Source of the DNA: Acidobacteriota bacterium
GTDB taxonomy: Bacteria > Acidobacteriota > Thermoanaerobaculia > Multivoradales > Multivoraceae
NCBI GenBank assembly: GCA_028875725.1
Contig: JAPPCR010000015.1
Span: forward strand, 310,001 to 374,000
Direction of reading: 5' to 3'
Length of the DNA stretch: 64,000 nt
Shown here: positions 52,115-61,178 of the stretch, one piece after another
Layout: each line of letters begins with the position of its first letter
Position numbering within the stretch: the first letter of the stretch is position 1
Made by a program: the position numbers and the translations under genes
The notes under the pieces: model-generated
Told to the model about the DNA's origin: nothing
Database searches by the model: none
Seen by the model: the letters and a program-made list of their open reading frames with translations, nothing else

Positions 52115-54582
52115 ACGGCCGCCACCTGCTGCGAAGTGCGCCCCAAGCCTTCGCCGGCATCGCCATCGCCACGGTCGCCGCCGCGGGGCCGCCGCCGAAT
52201 CTCGTCGACATGCATCCGCACGGCGGCCAGCAGGGCCGCGCTCTACGGCTGGTCATCGAGGGCTACGGCGTCGCGGGCGAGATGGAGATCGAGAGCACGC
52301 TGCCCGGTTCGTTCGCCCGTCTCGGCGAGGCCGCCGACGAGGACCGGCTGCAGCAACAGCGGCGGCCGAACGACCGCAACCTCCAGGCCGCCGTCTTCCT
52401 GGTGGAGATCGACAGCGACGCCGCGCCGGGGCTCTACCCGCTACGCGCCATGAGCGAAGACGGTCTGTCGAACGGCTTGCTGTTCCGGGTGGACACCGTG
52501 TCCGAGGTCTCCGAGCAAAGCCTGCGCGACGGCAGCGCCGCAAGCGAACCGCCGCGCATCGATGCGCTGCCGGTCGTCGTCAACGGCACGCTGGACGGAG
52601 CGGAGCGGGACCGCTATCGGTTCCGCGCCGAAGCCGGCGAGCGGATCGTGCTGGAAGTCGAGGCGCGGCGCGTGGGCTCGGCGATCGATCCGGTGCTGCG
52701 GCTGCTCGACAGCGACGGCCGCGAAATCGCCTTCAACCAGGAGGGACCCGGCATCGACGTCGACGCCCGCCTCGACTGGCAGCCGCCGGAGGCGGGCGAG
52801 TACGTCGTTGAAGTCCACGACGCCCGATTCAGCAACCAGAGGCGGAACTTCTACCGCATGAAGCTGATCGCCGCCTCGGACTACGCGTACGCCGACGCGG
52901 TCTTCCCGCTGGGGGCGCGCCGCGGCGAGGAGACGCGATTCGGGCTCACCGGCGGCAGCGAGGCTGCCACCAGGGAAGCCGCCCGCGCCGTCGAGACGGA
53001 CAACGCCTTCGACATCGTCGGCCCGTCCCCCTCCTCGAAGACCAGCGCAGCCCTGCCGTTCCGGGTCGTCGTCGGCAGCCATCCCGAGGTGCTGGAGAGT
53101 GAGACGGCCGACGACGAGGCCCTCGACACGCCCGTGGTCGTCAACGGGCGGATCGACCACGCCGGCGAAGTGGACCGCTACCGGATCGCCGCCGAGCCGG
53201 GCCAGAGACTCCTGATCGAGGTCGATGGCGCCGCGCTCGGCTCCTCCGACCTGTTCGGCGTGCTGACCGTCACGACGCGGGACGGCGAGTTCCTGGCGTC
53301 CTCCGGTGACGACATCCCCGATCCCGACACCTTCCGGCTGCTGTCGCCGACCGCCACCTCCTTCGACCCCTGGGTTCTGGTCGAGACGCCGGAAGGGGTA
53401 GACGAGCTGCACGTCGCGGTCGAGGACCTCGTGGGGCGCGGCGGTCCCCGTTTCGGCTACCGGCTGACGGCGACGGCGAACGGCCCCGACTTCGAGCTGC
53501 GCCTGAGCACGGCCCAACTGACGCTCAACAGCGGCGCTTCGAAGCCGATCGACGTCGGCGCCGTGCGCCGCGGCTATCTCGGTCCGATCCGCCTCTACGT
53601 CGAGGATCCGCCGCCCGGCATCGAGGCCAGGGACGGGTGGATCACCAGGGAGGTTCGCGACCTGGACACCCGCACGCTGGCGCGCTCCGGCCGAATCCTG
53701 GTCACCGCCGATCTCGACGCGACGCGCCAGCGCTTCGACCTGGAGATCTGGGGCGAAGCCGTGCTCGAGGACGGCACCGTCATTCGCCGGCGGGCGACCA
53801 TGCCGGGAAGCGTGACCAGCGTGCGCGCTGGCGACGGCCGCAGCTACACGACAGAGGCCGAGCGGTCGTTCAGCGCTCCGTGGCTGGAGACGCGCCTGCC
53901 TGTCCTCCTCACCGGCCGAACCGGGCCGCGGCTCGTCGGTCTGGCGCCCGAGACGGTCAGGCTGGTCAAGGGCATGCCGTTCGACTTCGGGTGGAAGTTC
54001 GAACCCCCGCCGGGCGAAGAGACCGCGACCAAACCACCCATGGTCGTCAGTGCCCTGATCGGCGTGGGCGTGGGCGAGTTCCGGGTGGAGACGACCGAGA
54101 AGGCCGACTACAACAAGTCCGAGGGCAGCAAGCTGATCCGAAGCAGCGACGGCACGCAGCACGACCGCTACACCGTGACCCTCACGGGCGAAGTCACGGT
54201 GGGCGGACGTCCCGAACGTCTCTACACGCCCGGCGTGACGCTCGAGATCGTCCCCGGCTACCGGATCGAGGTCACCGGAGCGACCGTCAAGTCCGGCCGA
54301 AAGGGCACGGTCGAAGGCGTCCTCCACCGTGAGGAGAGCTTCCGCCAGCCCGTCGAACTGCGCGCCGACGCCCTGCCCACCGGCGTCGTCTGCGACAGCA
54401 CCGAAATCGAGGACGAGGACGACGGCAAGTTCCGGCTGGCCTGCGAAGCGTCCGACCAGGTGGAAGCAGGGGACTACGACTTCTTGATCACGTCGTCGTC
54501 CTGGCTGGCCGGCGAGCGAGAAGTCCGCTCCGCCTACACTACGGTGCCGGTGAGCGCGCGAATGGAGGTGAAGGGCAGATGA
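52111..54582 (+). CDS. Exported PPC-domain protein (pre-peptidase C-terminal-like repeats)
   Basis: 823 aa, GTG start overlapping the previous stop (GTGA), with GGGGGAG upstream. The leader ends near AAAGPPP. Two PPC-type beta domains are seen: VVVNGTLDGAERDRYRFRAEAGERIVLEVEA near 150-250, and VVVNGRIDHAGEVDRYRIAAEPGQRLLIEVDG near 345-430. The rest is beta-rich. There is no catalytic motif. It is probably a surface or periplasmic accessory of the PSD1/DUF1501 system. Its stop overlaps the next ATG (ATGA). Confidence 0.8.
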   Translation: MNGRHLLRSAPQAFAGIAIATVAAAGPPPNLVDMHPHGGQQGRALRLVIEGYGVAGEMEIESTLPGSFARLGEAADEDRLQQQRRPNDRNLQAAVFLVEIDSDAAPGLYPLRAMSEDGLSNGLLFRVDTVSEVSEQSLRDGSAASEPPRIDALPVVVNGTLDGAERDRYRFRAEAGERIVLEVEARRVGSAIDPVLRLLDSDGREIAFNQEGPGIDVDARLDWQPPEAGEYVVEVHDARFSNQRRNFYRMKLIAASDYAYADAVFPLGARRGEETRFGLTGGSEAATREAARAVETDNAFDIVGPSPSSKTSAALPFRVVVGSHPEVLESETADDEALDTPVVVNGRIDHAGEVDRYRIAAEPGQRLLIEVDGAALGSSDLFGVLTVTTRDGEFLASSGDDIPDPDTFRLLSPTATSFDPWVLVETPEGVDELHVAVEDLVGRGGPRFGYRLTATANGPDFELRLSTAQLTLNSGASKPIDVGAVRRGYLGPIRLYVEDPPPGIEARDGWITREVRDLDTRTLARSGRILVTADLDATRQRFDLEIWGEAVLEDGTVIRRRATMPGSVTSVRAGDGRSYTTEAERSFSAPWLETRLPVLLTGRTGPRLVGLAPETVRLVKGMPFDFGWKFEPPPGEETATKPPMVVSALIGVGVGEFRVETTEKADYNKSEGSKLIRSSDGTQHDRYTVTLTGEVTVGGRPERLYTPGVTLEIVPGYRIEVTGATVKSGRKGTVEGVLHREESFRQPVELRADALPTGVVCDSTEIEDEDDGKFRLACEASDQVEAGDYDFLITSSSWLAGEREVRSAYTTVPVSARMEVKGR

Positions 54583-57056
54583 CACGTTTCGTCGGGTGCG
54601 CCGTCACCCTTCTCTTCGGCTTCGCCGCCGCCCTGCCGAGCGCGACCACACCCGTCGGCCTCGTTGTCCACCCCGCCGAACTCACCTTCGACAACCTCCG
54701 CGACGGCCGCAAGCTACTCGTCACCGGCATCCTCGAAAGCGGCGAACGCATGGACCTCACGGGCGAAGCCGAGGTCGACATCACGAGCGCCCCCGTCGAG
54801 CGCGGCGACGACGGCTACTTCACACCGACCACTCCCGGCAACGGCTCCCTCACCATCCACGCCGGCGGCCTCAGCGCCGCCGTACCGGTCACGGTCCAAG
54901 CCGCCGCGACCGCCAACGCAGCGCCCCCCGTCACCTTCGTCCGCGACGTCCTGCCCGCGATGAACAAGGTCGGCTGCTCCTCGGGCACCTGCCACGGCGC
55001 GGCCAAGGGCAAGAACGGCTTCAAGCTGTCGCTGCGCGGCTACGATCCGGAGTTCGACTACCAGTCGCTGCTCTACGACATGTCCGGCCGGCGCTTCAAC
55101 CGCGCCGAGCCCGCGCGCTCGCTGATGCTCGCCAAGCCGACGATGCAGGTGGCCCACGAGGGCGGCCTGCGGCTCGACTACGGCTCACGCTACTACCACC
55201 AGATCCTCGACTGGATCTCCGGCGGCGTGCCCTACGGCGACCCGGCGACCGACCGTGTCGAGCGGCTTGAGATCCATCCCGGCGACGTCTTCATGCGCCG
55301 GCCGGGAATGAGCCAGCAGACGATCGTCATCGCCCACTACGGCGACGGCCGCAGCCGCGACGTGACCCGCGAGGCGCACATCACGAGCAGCAACACGGAG
55401 ACGATGGCGATCGAGGACGCGCCCTCCGGCCCCGTCGCAACGGGTCTCCGCCGCGGAGAGAGCACGCTGCTCGTCCGCTACGAAGGGCAGTTCACCACCG
55501 CGCCGGTCACGGTGCTCAGCGGCCGCGAGGGCTTCGAGTGGACCGCCCTGCCCCAGACGAACTACATCGACGAGCTGATCGACGAGAAGCTCCAGCGAAT
55601 CGAGGTCCAGCCCTCCGCGCCGGTCGACGACGCCGCCTTCCTGCGCCGCGCTTCGCTCGACCTCACCGGCCAGATTCCGACTCCGGAACGCGTGCGCGCC
55701 TTCCTCGCCGACGACTCCCCAATGCTGGAGAAACGGAACCGCCTGGTCGACGAGTTGATCGCAAGCGACGGCTACGTCGACCACTGGACGCTCAAGTGGG
55801 GCGATCTGCTGCGCAGCAACCGGAAGTTCATGAGCTACAAGGGCATGCTGACCTTCCGCGGCTGGCTGCGCGAGGCGATCGAGGAGAACCGGCCCTACGA
55901 CCAGCTCGTCCGCGAACTGGTCACGGCCTCCGGCAGCACCCTCGATCAGCCGGCCGCCAGCTACTTCCGTGCCGCCCGCGATCCGAAGGAGGCGATGGAG
56001 ACCACCACCCAGCTCTTCATGGGGGTGCGGATGGTCTGCGCCCAGTGCCACGACCACCCGTTCGAGCGCTGGACCCAGAACCAGTACTTCGAAATGACGG
56101 CCTTCTTTGCCGGCCTGGGCGTCCGTCCGGGCTTCCGCACCGGCGAGGAGATCGTCTTCGACAAGCGACGCGACAACGAGCAGCTGCACCCGAAGACGAA
56201 CGCCGTCGTGCCGCCCAGGTACCTGGTGGCCGTCGAGGGCGCGCCGGACCTCGGTGAGGGTCTCGGCCGCCGGGCCGCGCTGGCCGACTGGCTGACGTCG
56301 CCGAACAACCCCTACTTCGCCCGCGCGATCGCGAACCGTGTCTGGAGCTACTTCATGGGCCGCGGGATCATCGACCCGGTCGACGACATCCGCGCATCGA
56401 ATCAGCCAGTCAATGCGGCGCTCCTGAACGCGCTGACCGCCGACCTGATCGAGAACGACTTCGACCTCCGCCACCTGATGCGGACGATCGCCACCTCCCG
56501 GGCTTACCAGTCGTCCTTCCAGACCAACGAGTGGAACCAGGACGACCGGATCAACTTCTCCCGCCACGAACCGAGGCGCTTGAGCGCCGAGCAACTGGCC
56601 GACGCCGTCGCCCGCGCCACCGACTCCCGGTTCGAGATCGACACCCTTCCCGAGGATTTCGACGCCACGGCACTCCCGGATCCGCACGTGATGACGGCGA
56701 GCATGGGCATCGAGGGCTTCCTCGACCTGTTCGGCAAACCGGACCGTGAGACCGCCTGCGAGTGCGAGCGGAAGACGGAGATGAGCCTGCCGCAGGCGTT
56801 GAGCCTGCTGAACGGCTCCGTCATCGCCGACGCAATCGCCGACCCCGAGGGCCGGGTGGCGAACCTCGTCCTCGGAGGCCTGGACAACGAAGAGCTGATC
56901 GCCGAGCTCTACCTCGCCGCCATCGGCCGTCTGCCGACCGGCGACGAAGCCGAGCTCGCCGAGGGCCACTTCGAGTCCTCGGCCAGCCGCACCGCGGCGG
57001 CCCAGGACCTGATGTGGGCACTCCTCAACTCCAACGCCTTCCTCTTCAACTCGTAA
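54579..57056 (+). CDS. DUF1549/DUF1553 cytochrome protein with N-terminal Ig-like domain
   Basis: 825 aa. A signal peptide is followed by a bacterial Ig-like (BIG2-type) domain to ~110 (VVHPAELTFDNLRDGRKLLVTGILESGE). Cys133-x4-Cys138-His139 (CSSGTCHG) comes next, a longer-spaced heme-type motif, in VGCSSGTCHGAAKGKNGFKL. DUF1549 (about 330-520) has CAQCHDHPFERWT. DUF1553 spans about 560-800 (NNPYFARAIANRVWSYFMGRGIIDPVDD). The architecture differs from the larger partner at 45170, lacking the LamG tail and central insert. It is paired with the DUF1501 gene at 57091. Confidence 0.86.
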   Translation: MTRFVGCAVTLLFGFAAALPSATTPVGLVVHPAELTFDNLRDGRKLLVTGILESGERMDLTGEAEVDITSAPVERGDDGYFTPTTPGNGSLTIHAGGLSAAVPVTVQAAATANAAPPVTFVRDVLPAMNKVGCSSGTCHGAAKGKNGFKLSLRGYDPEFDYQSLLYDMSGRRFNRAEPARSLMLAKPTMQVAHEGGLRLDYGSRYYHQILDWISGGVPYGDPATDRVERLEIHPGDVFMRRPGMSQQTIVIAHYGDGRSRDVTREAHITSSNTETMAIEDAPSGPVATGLRRGESTLLVRYEGQFTTAPVTVLSGREGFEWTALPQTNYIDELIDEKLQRIEVQPSAPVDDAAFLRRASLDLTGQIPTPERVRAFLADDSPMLEKRNRLVDELIASDGYVDHWTLKWGDLLRSNRKFMSYKGMLTFRGWLREAIEENRPYDQLVRELVTASGSTLDQPAASYFRAARDPKEAMETTTQLFMGVRMVCAQCHDHPFERWTQNQYFEMTAFFAGLGVRPGFRTGEEIVFDKRRDNEQLHPKTNAVVPPRYLVAVEGAPDLGEGLGRRAALADWLTSPNNPYFARAIANRVWSYFMGRGIIDPVDDIRASNQPVNAALLNALTADLIENDFDLRHLMRTIATSRAYQSSFQTNEWNQDDRINFSRHEPRRLSAEQLADAVARATDSRFEIDTLPEDFDATALPDPHVMTASMGIEGFLDLFGKPDRETACECERKTEMSLPQALSLLNGSVIADAIADPEGRVANLVLGGLDNEELIAELYLAAIGRLPTGDEAELAEGHFESSASRTAAAQDLMWALLNSNAFLFNS

Positions 57057-57090
57057 GCTCTCAGCCCGCAGCCGCAAAGGAGCCCCGACC

Positions 57091-58545
57091 ATGCTCGTCA
57101 TCCCAGGACAGTCCGGCCACACCTGCGACGGCCCGACCCGGCGCGAGTTCCTCCGCGTCGGCTCGCTCGGCATCTTCGGCATCTCGCTCAGCCAGACGCT
57201 GGCGCTCCGCGACGCGCACGCCGCGACCGTCGCCGCCGATGCGCTCGCTGGCGGCAAGGGCTTCGGCAGCGCCAAGTCGGTCATCCTCTTGTTCCTCCAG
57301 GGTGGACCCAGCCACATCGACATCTGGGACCCGAAGCCCGACGCGCCGTCCAACATCCGCGGCGAGTTCGGCGCCATCGACACGAAGATTCCCGGCATCC
57401 GCCTCTCCGAGACGATGCCGCTGCTTGCCGACCAGGTCGACAAGTGCACGCTGATCCGCTCGATGAGCTACACGCCGAAGGGACTCTTCAACCACACCGC
57501 TGCGATCTACCAGATGCTGACCGGCTACCCGCCCGACCGCGTCTCGCCCTCCGGCCAGCTCGAGCCGCCGACCCCGGCCGACTTCCCGACTGCCGGTTCC
57601 CACATCTCCAGGCTCAAGCCGCTGGACGACGCGATGCTCCCCTTCATCGAGCTGCCGAGGCCGTTGCAGGAATCGAACGTGATCGGCAAGGGCGGCGCCG
57701 CCGGCTTCCTCGGCAAGGCCTACGACCCCTACCGGCTCTACCAGGACCCGAACCAGCCGATCGAACTCAGCGACCTGGAACTCCGCGAGGAGACCTCGCC
57801 CGAGCGCCTCGCCGGCCGCTTCGAGCTCCGCAAGGGCCTGAACGCCTCGCTCCCCGAGCTTGAGAAGGCGGTCGCCGACTCGGCCCTCGACGAGTACTAC
57901 GAGAAGGCCTACGACCTCGTCCTCTCCGGCAAGGCCCGCCAGGCCTTCGACCTCTCGAACGAAAACGACGAGATACGCGAGCGCTACGGCAAGAACACCT
58001 TCGGCCAGGGCGCTCTGATGGCCCGGCGGCTGATCGAGGCCGGCACCCGTTTCGTCCAGCTCAACTGGCCCGCGGTCGCCAACGGCAACCCCGAAGTCGA
58101 CTCCTGGGACACCCACGCCGCCAACTTCGGGCCGCTCAAGAACCTGCACTGCCCCGTCCTCGACCGGGCGCTCTCGGCACTGTTGTCCGACATGGACGAC
58201 CGCGGCCTGCTCGACGAGACCCTCGTCGTCGCCGTCGGCGAGTTCGGCCGCTCACCGCGGCTCGGCGTCAGCACCTCCGGCAACAGCAACTCACCGGACG
58301 GCCGCGACCACTGGCCCTACTGCTACACCGCGTTGGTCGCCGGCGCTGGCGTCTCCCGAGGCCAGCTCTACGGCGAGTCCGACGAGACCGGCTCCGCCCC
58401 CCGCGAGAAGCCGGTTCACCCGAACGACCTTCTCGCCACCGTGTACTACACGCTAGGGATCGATCCGGCGATGGAGATCCTGAATCATCTGGACCAGCCG
58501 AGAGAGCTGGTGAAGGGCGAGGTGATTCGGGGTCTCTGGGCGTAG
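57091..58545 (+). CDS. DUF1501 Tat-exported protein, copy 2
   Basis: 484 aa, AAAGGAG before the ATG. Twin-arginine leader (TRREFLRVGSLGIFGISLSQ). DUF1501 blocks: SVILLFLQGGPSHIDIWDPKPDAP, DKCTLIRSMSY, MARRLIEAGTRFVQLNW, ETLVVAVGEFGRSP and GRDHWPYCYTALVAGAGV. It differs from copy 1 in the middle third. Closest in context to the Ig-containing PSD1-type protein just upstream (34-bp gap). The pair forms the second module of this cluster. Confidence 0.88.
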   Translation: MLVIPGQSGHTCDGPTRREFLRVGSLGIFGISLSQTLALRDAHAATVAADALAGGKGFGSAKSVILLFLQGGPSHIDIWDPKPDAPSNIRGEFGAIDTKIPGIRLSETMPLLADQVDKCTLIRSMSYTPKGLFNHTAAIYQMLTGYPPDRVSPSGQLEPPTPADFPTAGSHISRLKPLDDAMLPFIELPRPLQESNVIGKGGAAGFLGKAYDPYRLYQDPNQPIELSDLELREETSPERLAGRFELRKGLNASLPELEKAVADSALDEYYEKAYDLVLSGKARQAFDLSNENDEIRERYGKNTFGQGALMARRLIEAGTRFVQLNWPAVANGNPEVDSWDTHAANFGPLKNLHCPVLDRALSALLSDMDDRGLLDETLVVAVGEFGRSPRLGVSTSGNSNSPDGRDHWPYCYTALVAGAGVSRGQLYGESDETGSAPREKPVHPNDLLATVYYTLGIDPAMEILNHLDQPRELVKGEVIRGLWA

Positions 58546-58599
58546 CAGCCCGACCAGCACGTCGGATCGGCTAGCCTCAGCCCAACGGAAGAAGATCGG

Positions 58600-58809
58600 A
58601 TGGGGCAAACCGAGATCATCTTCGAGGTCACAGAAGCGTGCGAGGGCGGCTACGACGCCAAGGCGCTCGGCCACGACATCTTCACCGAAGGCGACAACTT
58701 GGACGATTTGAAGTGGATGGTTCGGGACGCCGTGCTCTGCCACTTCGACGAAGGGGCGCCCAGGGTCATCCGGCTGCACCACGTCACTGACGAGGCCATC
58801 GCGCCATGA
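58600..58809 (+). CDS. HicB-like orphan small protein
   Basis: 69 aa: FEVTEACEGGYDAKALGHDIFTEGDNLDDL and a closing HHVTDE. The pattern (EGGY-A-A-LG-I-TEGD--DL---VRDAV-CHF) is that of the HicB/UPF0150 fold, often mis-annotated as a 2-oxoisovalerate dehydrogenase. HicB is normally the antitoxin of a HicA dsRNA-binding RNase. No HicA was recognised on either side, so it is an orphan or the partner of the next gene. Confidence 0.65.
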   Translation: MGQTEIIFEVTEACEGGYDAKALGHDIFTEGDNLDDLKWMVRDAVLCHFDEGAPRVIRLHHVTDEAIAP

Positions 58810-58815
58810 AGCGAT

Positions 58816-59184
58816 ATGAAGATCAAGACGATCACGAACGAGACGGACTACAACGAGGCGCTGAGGGCCATAGACCGCCTGATGGGTGCAGCGTCAGGCA
58901 CGCCTGAAGGGGGCGAACTCGAAGTCCTCGCGACGCTCGTCGAGGCATACGAGGCCGAACGCTGGCCAGTCGAGCCGCCCGACCCCGACGCCGAGTTGAT
59001 GCGGCAGGCGCAGGCAGGCGAGGTCCGTCTAGGCCGGCCCAACGACGCCGCGCTGTACACACGGCCGCCCCAGGAGGAGCGATGGCCTCACGAGAAGTCA
59101 TGGCGCTGCTGGACGAGGTTCGCGGCAACAGGTGACGCCTCTGCCCTCCGAGCGTCGCGACTGAAGTGGACAACGCCTCCCTGA
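58816..59184 (+). pseudogene. HigA-like antitoxin fragment without HTH domain
   Basis: The first ~55 residues (KIKTITNETDYNEALRAIDRL, then GTPEGGELEVLATLVEAYE and PVEPPDP) match the N-terminal domain of HigA-type antitoxins. The helix-turn-helix domain that should follow is absent. Instead ~65 unrelated residues with poor composition run to a stop. A separate short frame from ATG 59082 (MASREVMALLDEVRGNR) overlaps its end. It looks like an antitoxin gene truncated by recombination at the border of the hsd locus. Confidence 0.5.
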
Positions 59185-59273
59185 GCTGGATCACCGGCTA
59201 CATCTGAGGCATCGCCGACGATGTCCTCCGCGACCTCTACGTCCGCGGCAAGTACCGCGACGTCATCCTGCCG
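59166..59273 (+). pseudogene. hsdM: Disrupted 5' end of hsdM with in-frame TGA
   Basis: From GTG 59166 the frame reads VDNASLSWITGYI, then TGA at 59205-59207, then GIADDVLRDLYVRGKYRDVILP in the same frame, joining directly to hsdM at 59274. Other HsdM proteins have a Trp where the stop stands (as in W-IADDVLRD-YVRGKYRD). So a single G-to-A change (TGG to TGA) explains it. The conserved block lies downstream of the stop and would be untranslated unless readthrough or error correction occurs. Confidence 0.7.
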
Positions 59274-61178
59274 ATGACCCTGCTGCGGCGGCTCGACGCG
59301 GTGCTAGAACCGCGCAAGCAGCATGTCTTGCAGGTGAAGGCGACACTCGACGAGCTCGAGATCGTGGACCAGGACGCCACCCTGCGTGACGCAGCGAAGC
59401 AGGACTTCTACAACACATCCAGCTACACGCTACGCGACCTGCGCGCCCGCGCGAGCCGGCAACAGCTCCGGGCCGACTTCGAGGCTTGGCTCGACGGTTT
59501 CTCTCCGAACGTCCAGGACATCCTCGACAACTTCGAGTTCCGCAACCAGATCCCGCGGCTATCGAGAGCCGACGCGCTCGGGACGCTGGTCGAGAAGTTG
59601 ACCTCGCCCGACATCAACCTGGGGCCCGAACCGGTAATGAACGGCGACGGCGACGTGAAGCACGCCGGCCTGGACAACCACGGTATGGGCTCGATCTTCG
59701 AGGAGCTGATCCGCCGCTTCAACGAGGAGAACAACGAAGAGGCCGGGGAGCACTTCACGCCGCGCGACGCGGTCAAGCTGATGGCCAACCTCGTCTTCCT
59801 GCCCGTGGCCGACCGGCTCCAGTCCGCCACCTACACCCTCTACGACGGTGCCTGCGGCACCGGCGGCATCCTCACCGTGGCCGAGGACGTGCTCCAGTCG
59901 CTCGCCGCCGAGCGCGGCAAGGAGGTCTCCACGCACCTCTTCGGCCAGGAGATCAACGCCGAGACCTACGCCATCTGCAAGGCCGACCTGCTGCTCAAGG
60001 GTGAGGGCGCGGCCGCCGACAACATCGTCGGCGGGCCGGAGCACTCCACGCTCTCGAACGACGCCTTCCCGGCCCGCGAGTTCGACTTCATGCTCTCCAA
60101 TCCGCCCTACGGCAAGAGCTGGAAGACGGACCTCGCGCGCATGGGCGGCAAGAAGGACATGCGCGACCCGCGGTTCCTGATCGAGCACGCCGGCGACCCG
60201 GAGTACTCCCTCGTTACCCGCAGCAGCGACGGGCAGATGCTCTTCCTGGCCAACAAGCTCGCCAAGATGAAGCGGAACACGCCGCTCGGCAGCCGGATTG
60301 CCGAGGTCCACAACGGCAGTTCCCTCTTCACCGGCGACGCCGGCCAGGGCGAGAGCAACATCCGCCGCTGGACTATCGAGAACGACTGGCTGGAGGCCAT
60401 CGTCGCCCTGCCGCTCAACATGTTCTACAACACCGGCATCGCCACCTACGTCTGGGTGCTGACGAACCGCAAGCCGGAGCATCGCCAGGGCAAGGTGCAG
60501 CTCATCGACGCCACGAAGCGATTCCAGCCGCTGCGCAAGAACCTCGGCAAGAAGAACTGCGAACTCGGCGAAGCGGACATCGCCTGCATCTGCGACGCCT
60601 TCCTCGCCTTCAAGGAGACCGAAGAGAGCAGGATCTTCGACAACGAGGCCTTCGGCTACTGGAAGGTCACCGTCGAGCGGCCACTACGCATCGAAGGAAC
60701 CGACGCGGACCGCGCGTACAAGGTGCCCGAGATCCGCGAACTCAAGGCCTCCGGCCGCCACAGTGAAGAGGCGCCGCCCGTGATCCGGAGAATCCACAAG
60801 GGGGGCGTGGCCGCCGACCCGCTGCGCGGCCTGTTCGAGGCCGAGGTCGACGGCCGGACTGCCGTCGTCGAGTACGAGCCGGACACCGAACTTCGTGACA
60901 CCGAGCAGATCCCGCTGCAAGAGGAGGGCGGCATCGAGGCCTTCCTCCGCCGCGAGGTCCTGCCCTACGCCCCCGATGCGTGGTACAACCCCAGGACCGT
61001 GAGGACCGGCTACGAGTTCAGCTTCAACCGCTACTTTTTCAAGCCCGAGCCGATGCGGCCGCTGGCGGAGATCCAGGCCGACATCCTGGCGCTGGAGACG
61101 CAGACCGAGGGTCTGCTGGCCGAGATCATGGGCGGCATGGCGCCCGGTCCGTCGAAGGAGGTGGACGATGACCGCTGA
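59274..61178 (+). CDS. hsdM: Type I restriction-modification DNA methyltransferase subunit (HsdM), 5' end damaged
   Basis: 634 aa from the first ATG after the internal TGA, the only start available downstream. Adenine-N6 methyltransferase subunit. HFTPRDAVKLMANLVF near 160 starts the catalytic domain, SAM-binding motif I is DGACGTGG (191-198) and catalytic motif IV is NPPYG (276-280). The C-terminal RTGYEFSFNRYFFKPEP block is typical. It pairs with HsdS at 62163, and an HsdR is not visible. The 3' end overlaps the PIN gene by 11 bp. It lacks ~36 N-terminal residues of the family, so activity is uncertain. Confidence 0.85.
   Translation: MTLLRRLDAVLEPRKQHVLQVKATLDELEIVDQDATLRDAAKQDFYNTSSYTLRDLRARASRQQLRADFEAWLDGFSPNVQDILDNFEFRNQIPRLSRADALGTLVEKLTSPDINLGPEPVMNGDGDVKHAGLDNHGMGSIFEELIRRFNEENNEEAGEHFTPRDAVKLMANLVFLPVADRLQSATYTLYDGACGTGGILTVAEDVLQSLAAERGKEVSTHLFGQEINAETYAICKADLLLKGEGAAADNIVGGPEHSTLSNDAFPAREFDFMLSNPPYGKSWKTDLARMGGKKDMRDPRFLIEHAGDPEYSLVTRSSDGQMLFLANKLAKMKRNTPLGSRIAEVHNGSSLFTGDAGQGESNIRRWTIENDWLEAIVALPLNMFYNTGIATYVWVLTNRKPEHRQGKVQLIDATKRFQPLRKNLGKKNCELGEADIACICDAFLAFKETEESRIFDNEAFGYWKVTVERPLRIEGTDADRAYKVPEIRELKASGRHSEEAPPVIRRIHKGGVAADPLRGLFEAEVDGRTAVVEYEPDTELRDTEQIPLQEEGGIEAFLRREVLPYAPDAWYNPRTVRTGYEFSFNRYFFKPEPMRPLAEIQADILALETQTEGLLAEIMGGMAPGPSKEVDDDR

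Noticed and set aside
58600..58809. Possible 2-oxoisovalerate dehydrogenase subunit
   Set aside because: 69 residues is far too short; the pattern is HicB/UPF0150, a common mis-annotation.
59205..59207. TGA in hsdM as a selenocysteine or recoded codon
   Set aside because: The conserved residue is Trp, no SECIS-like hairpin was seen, and TGA ends many other genes in the window.
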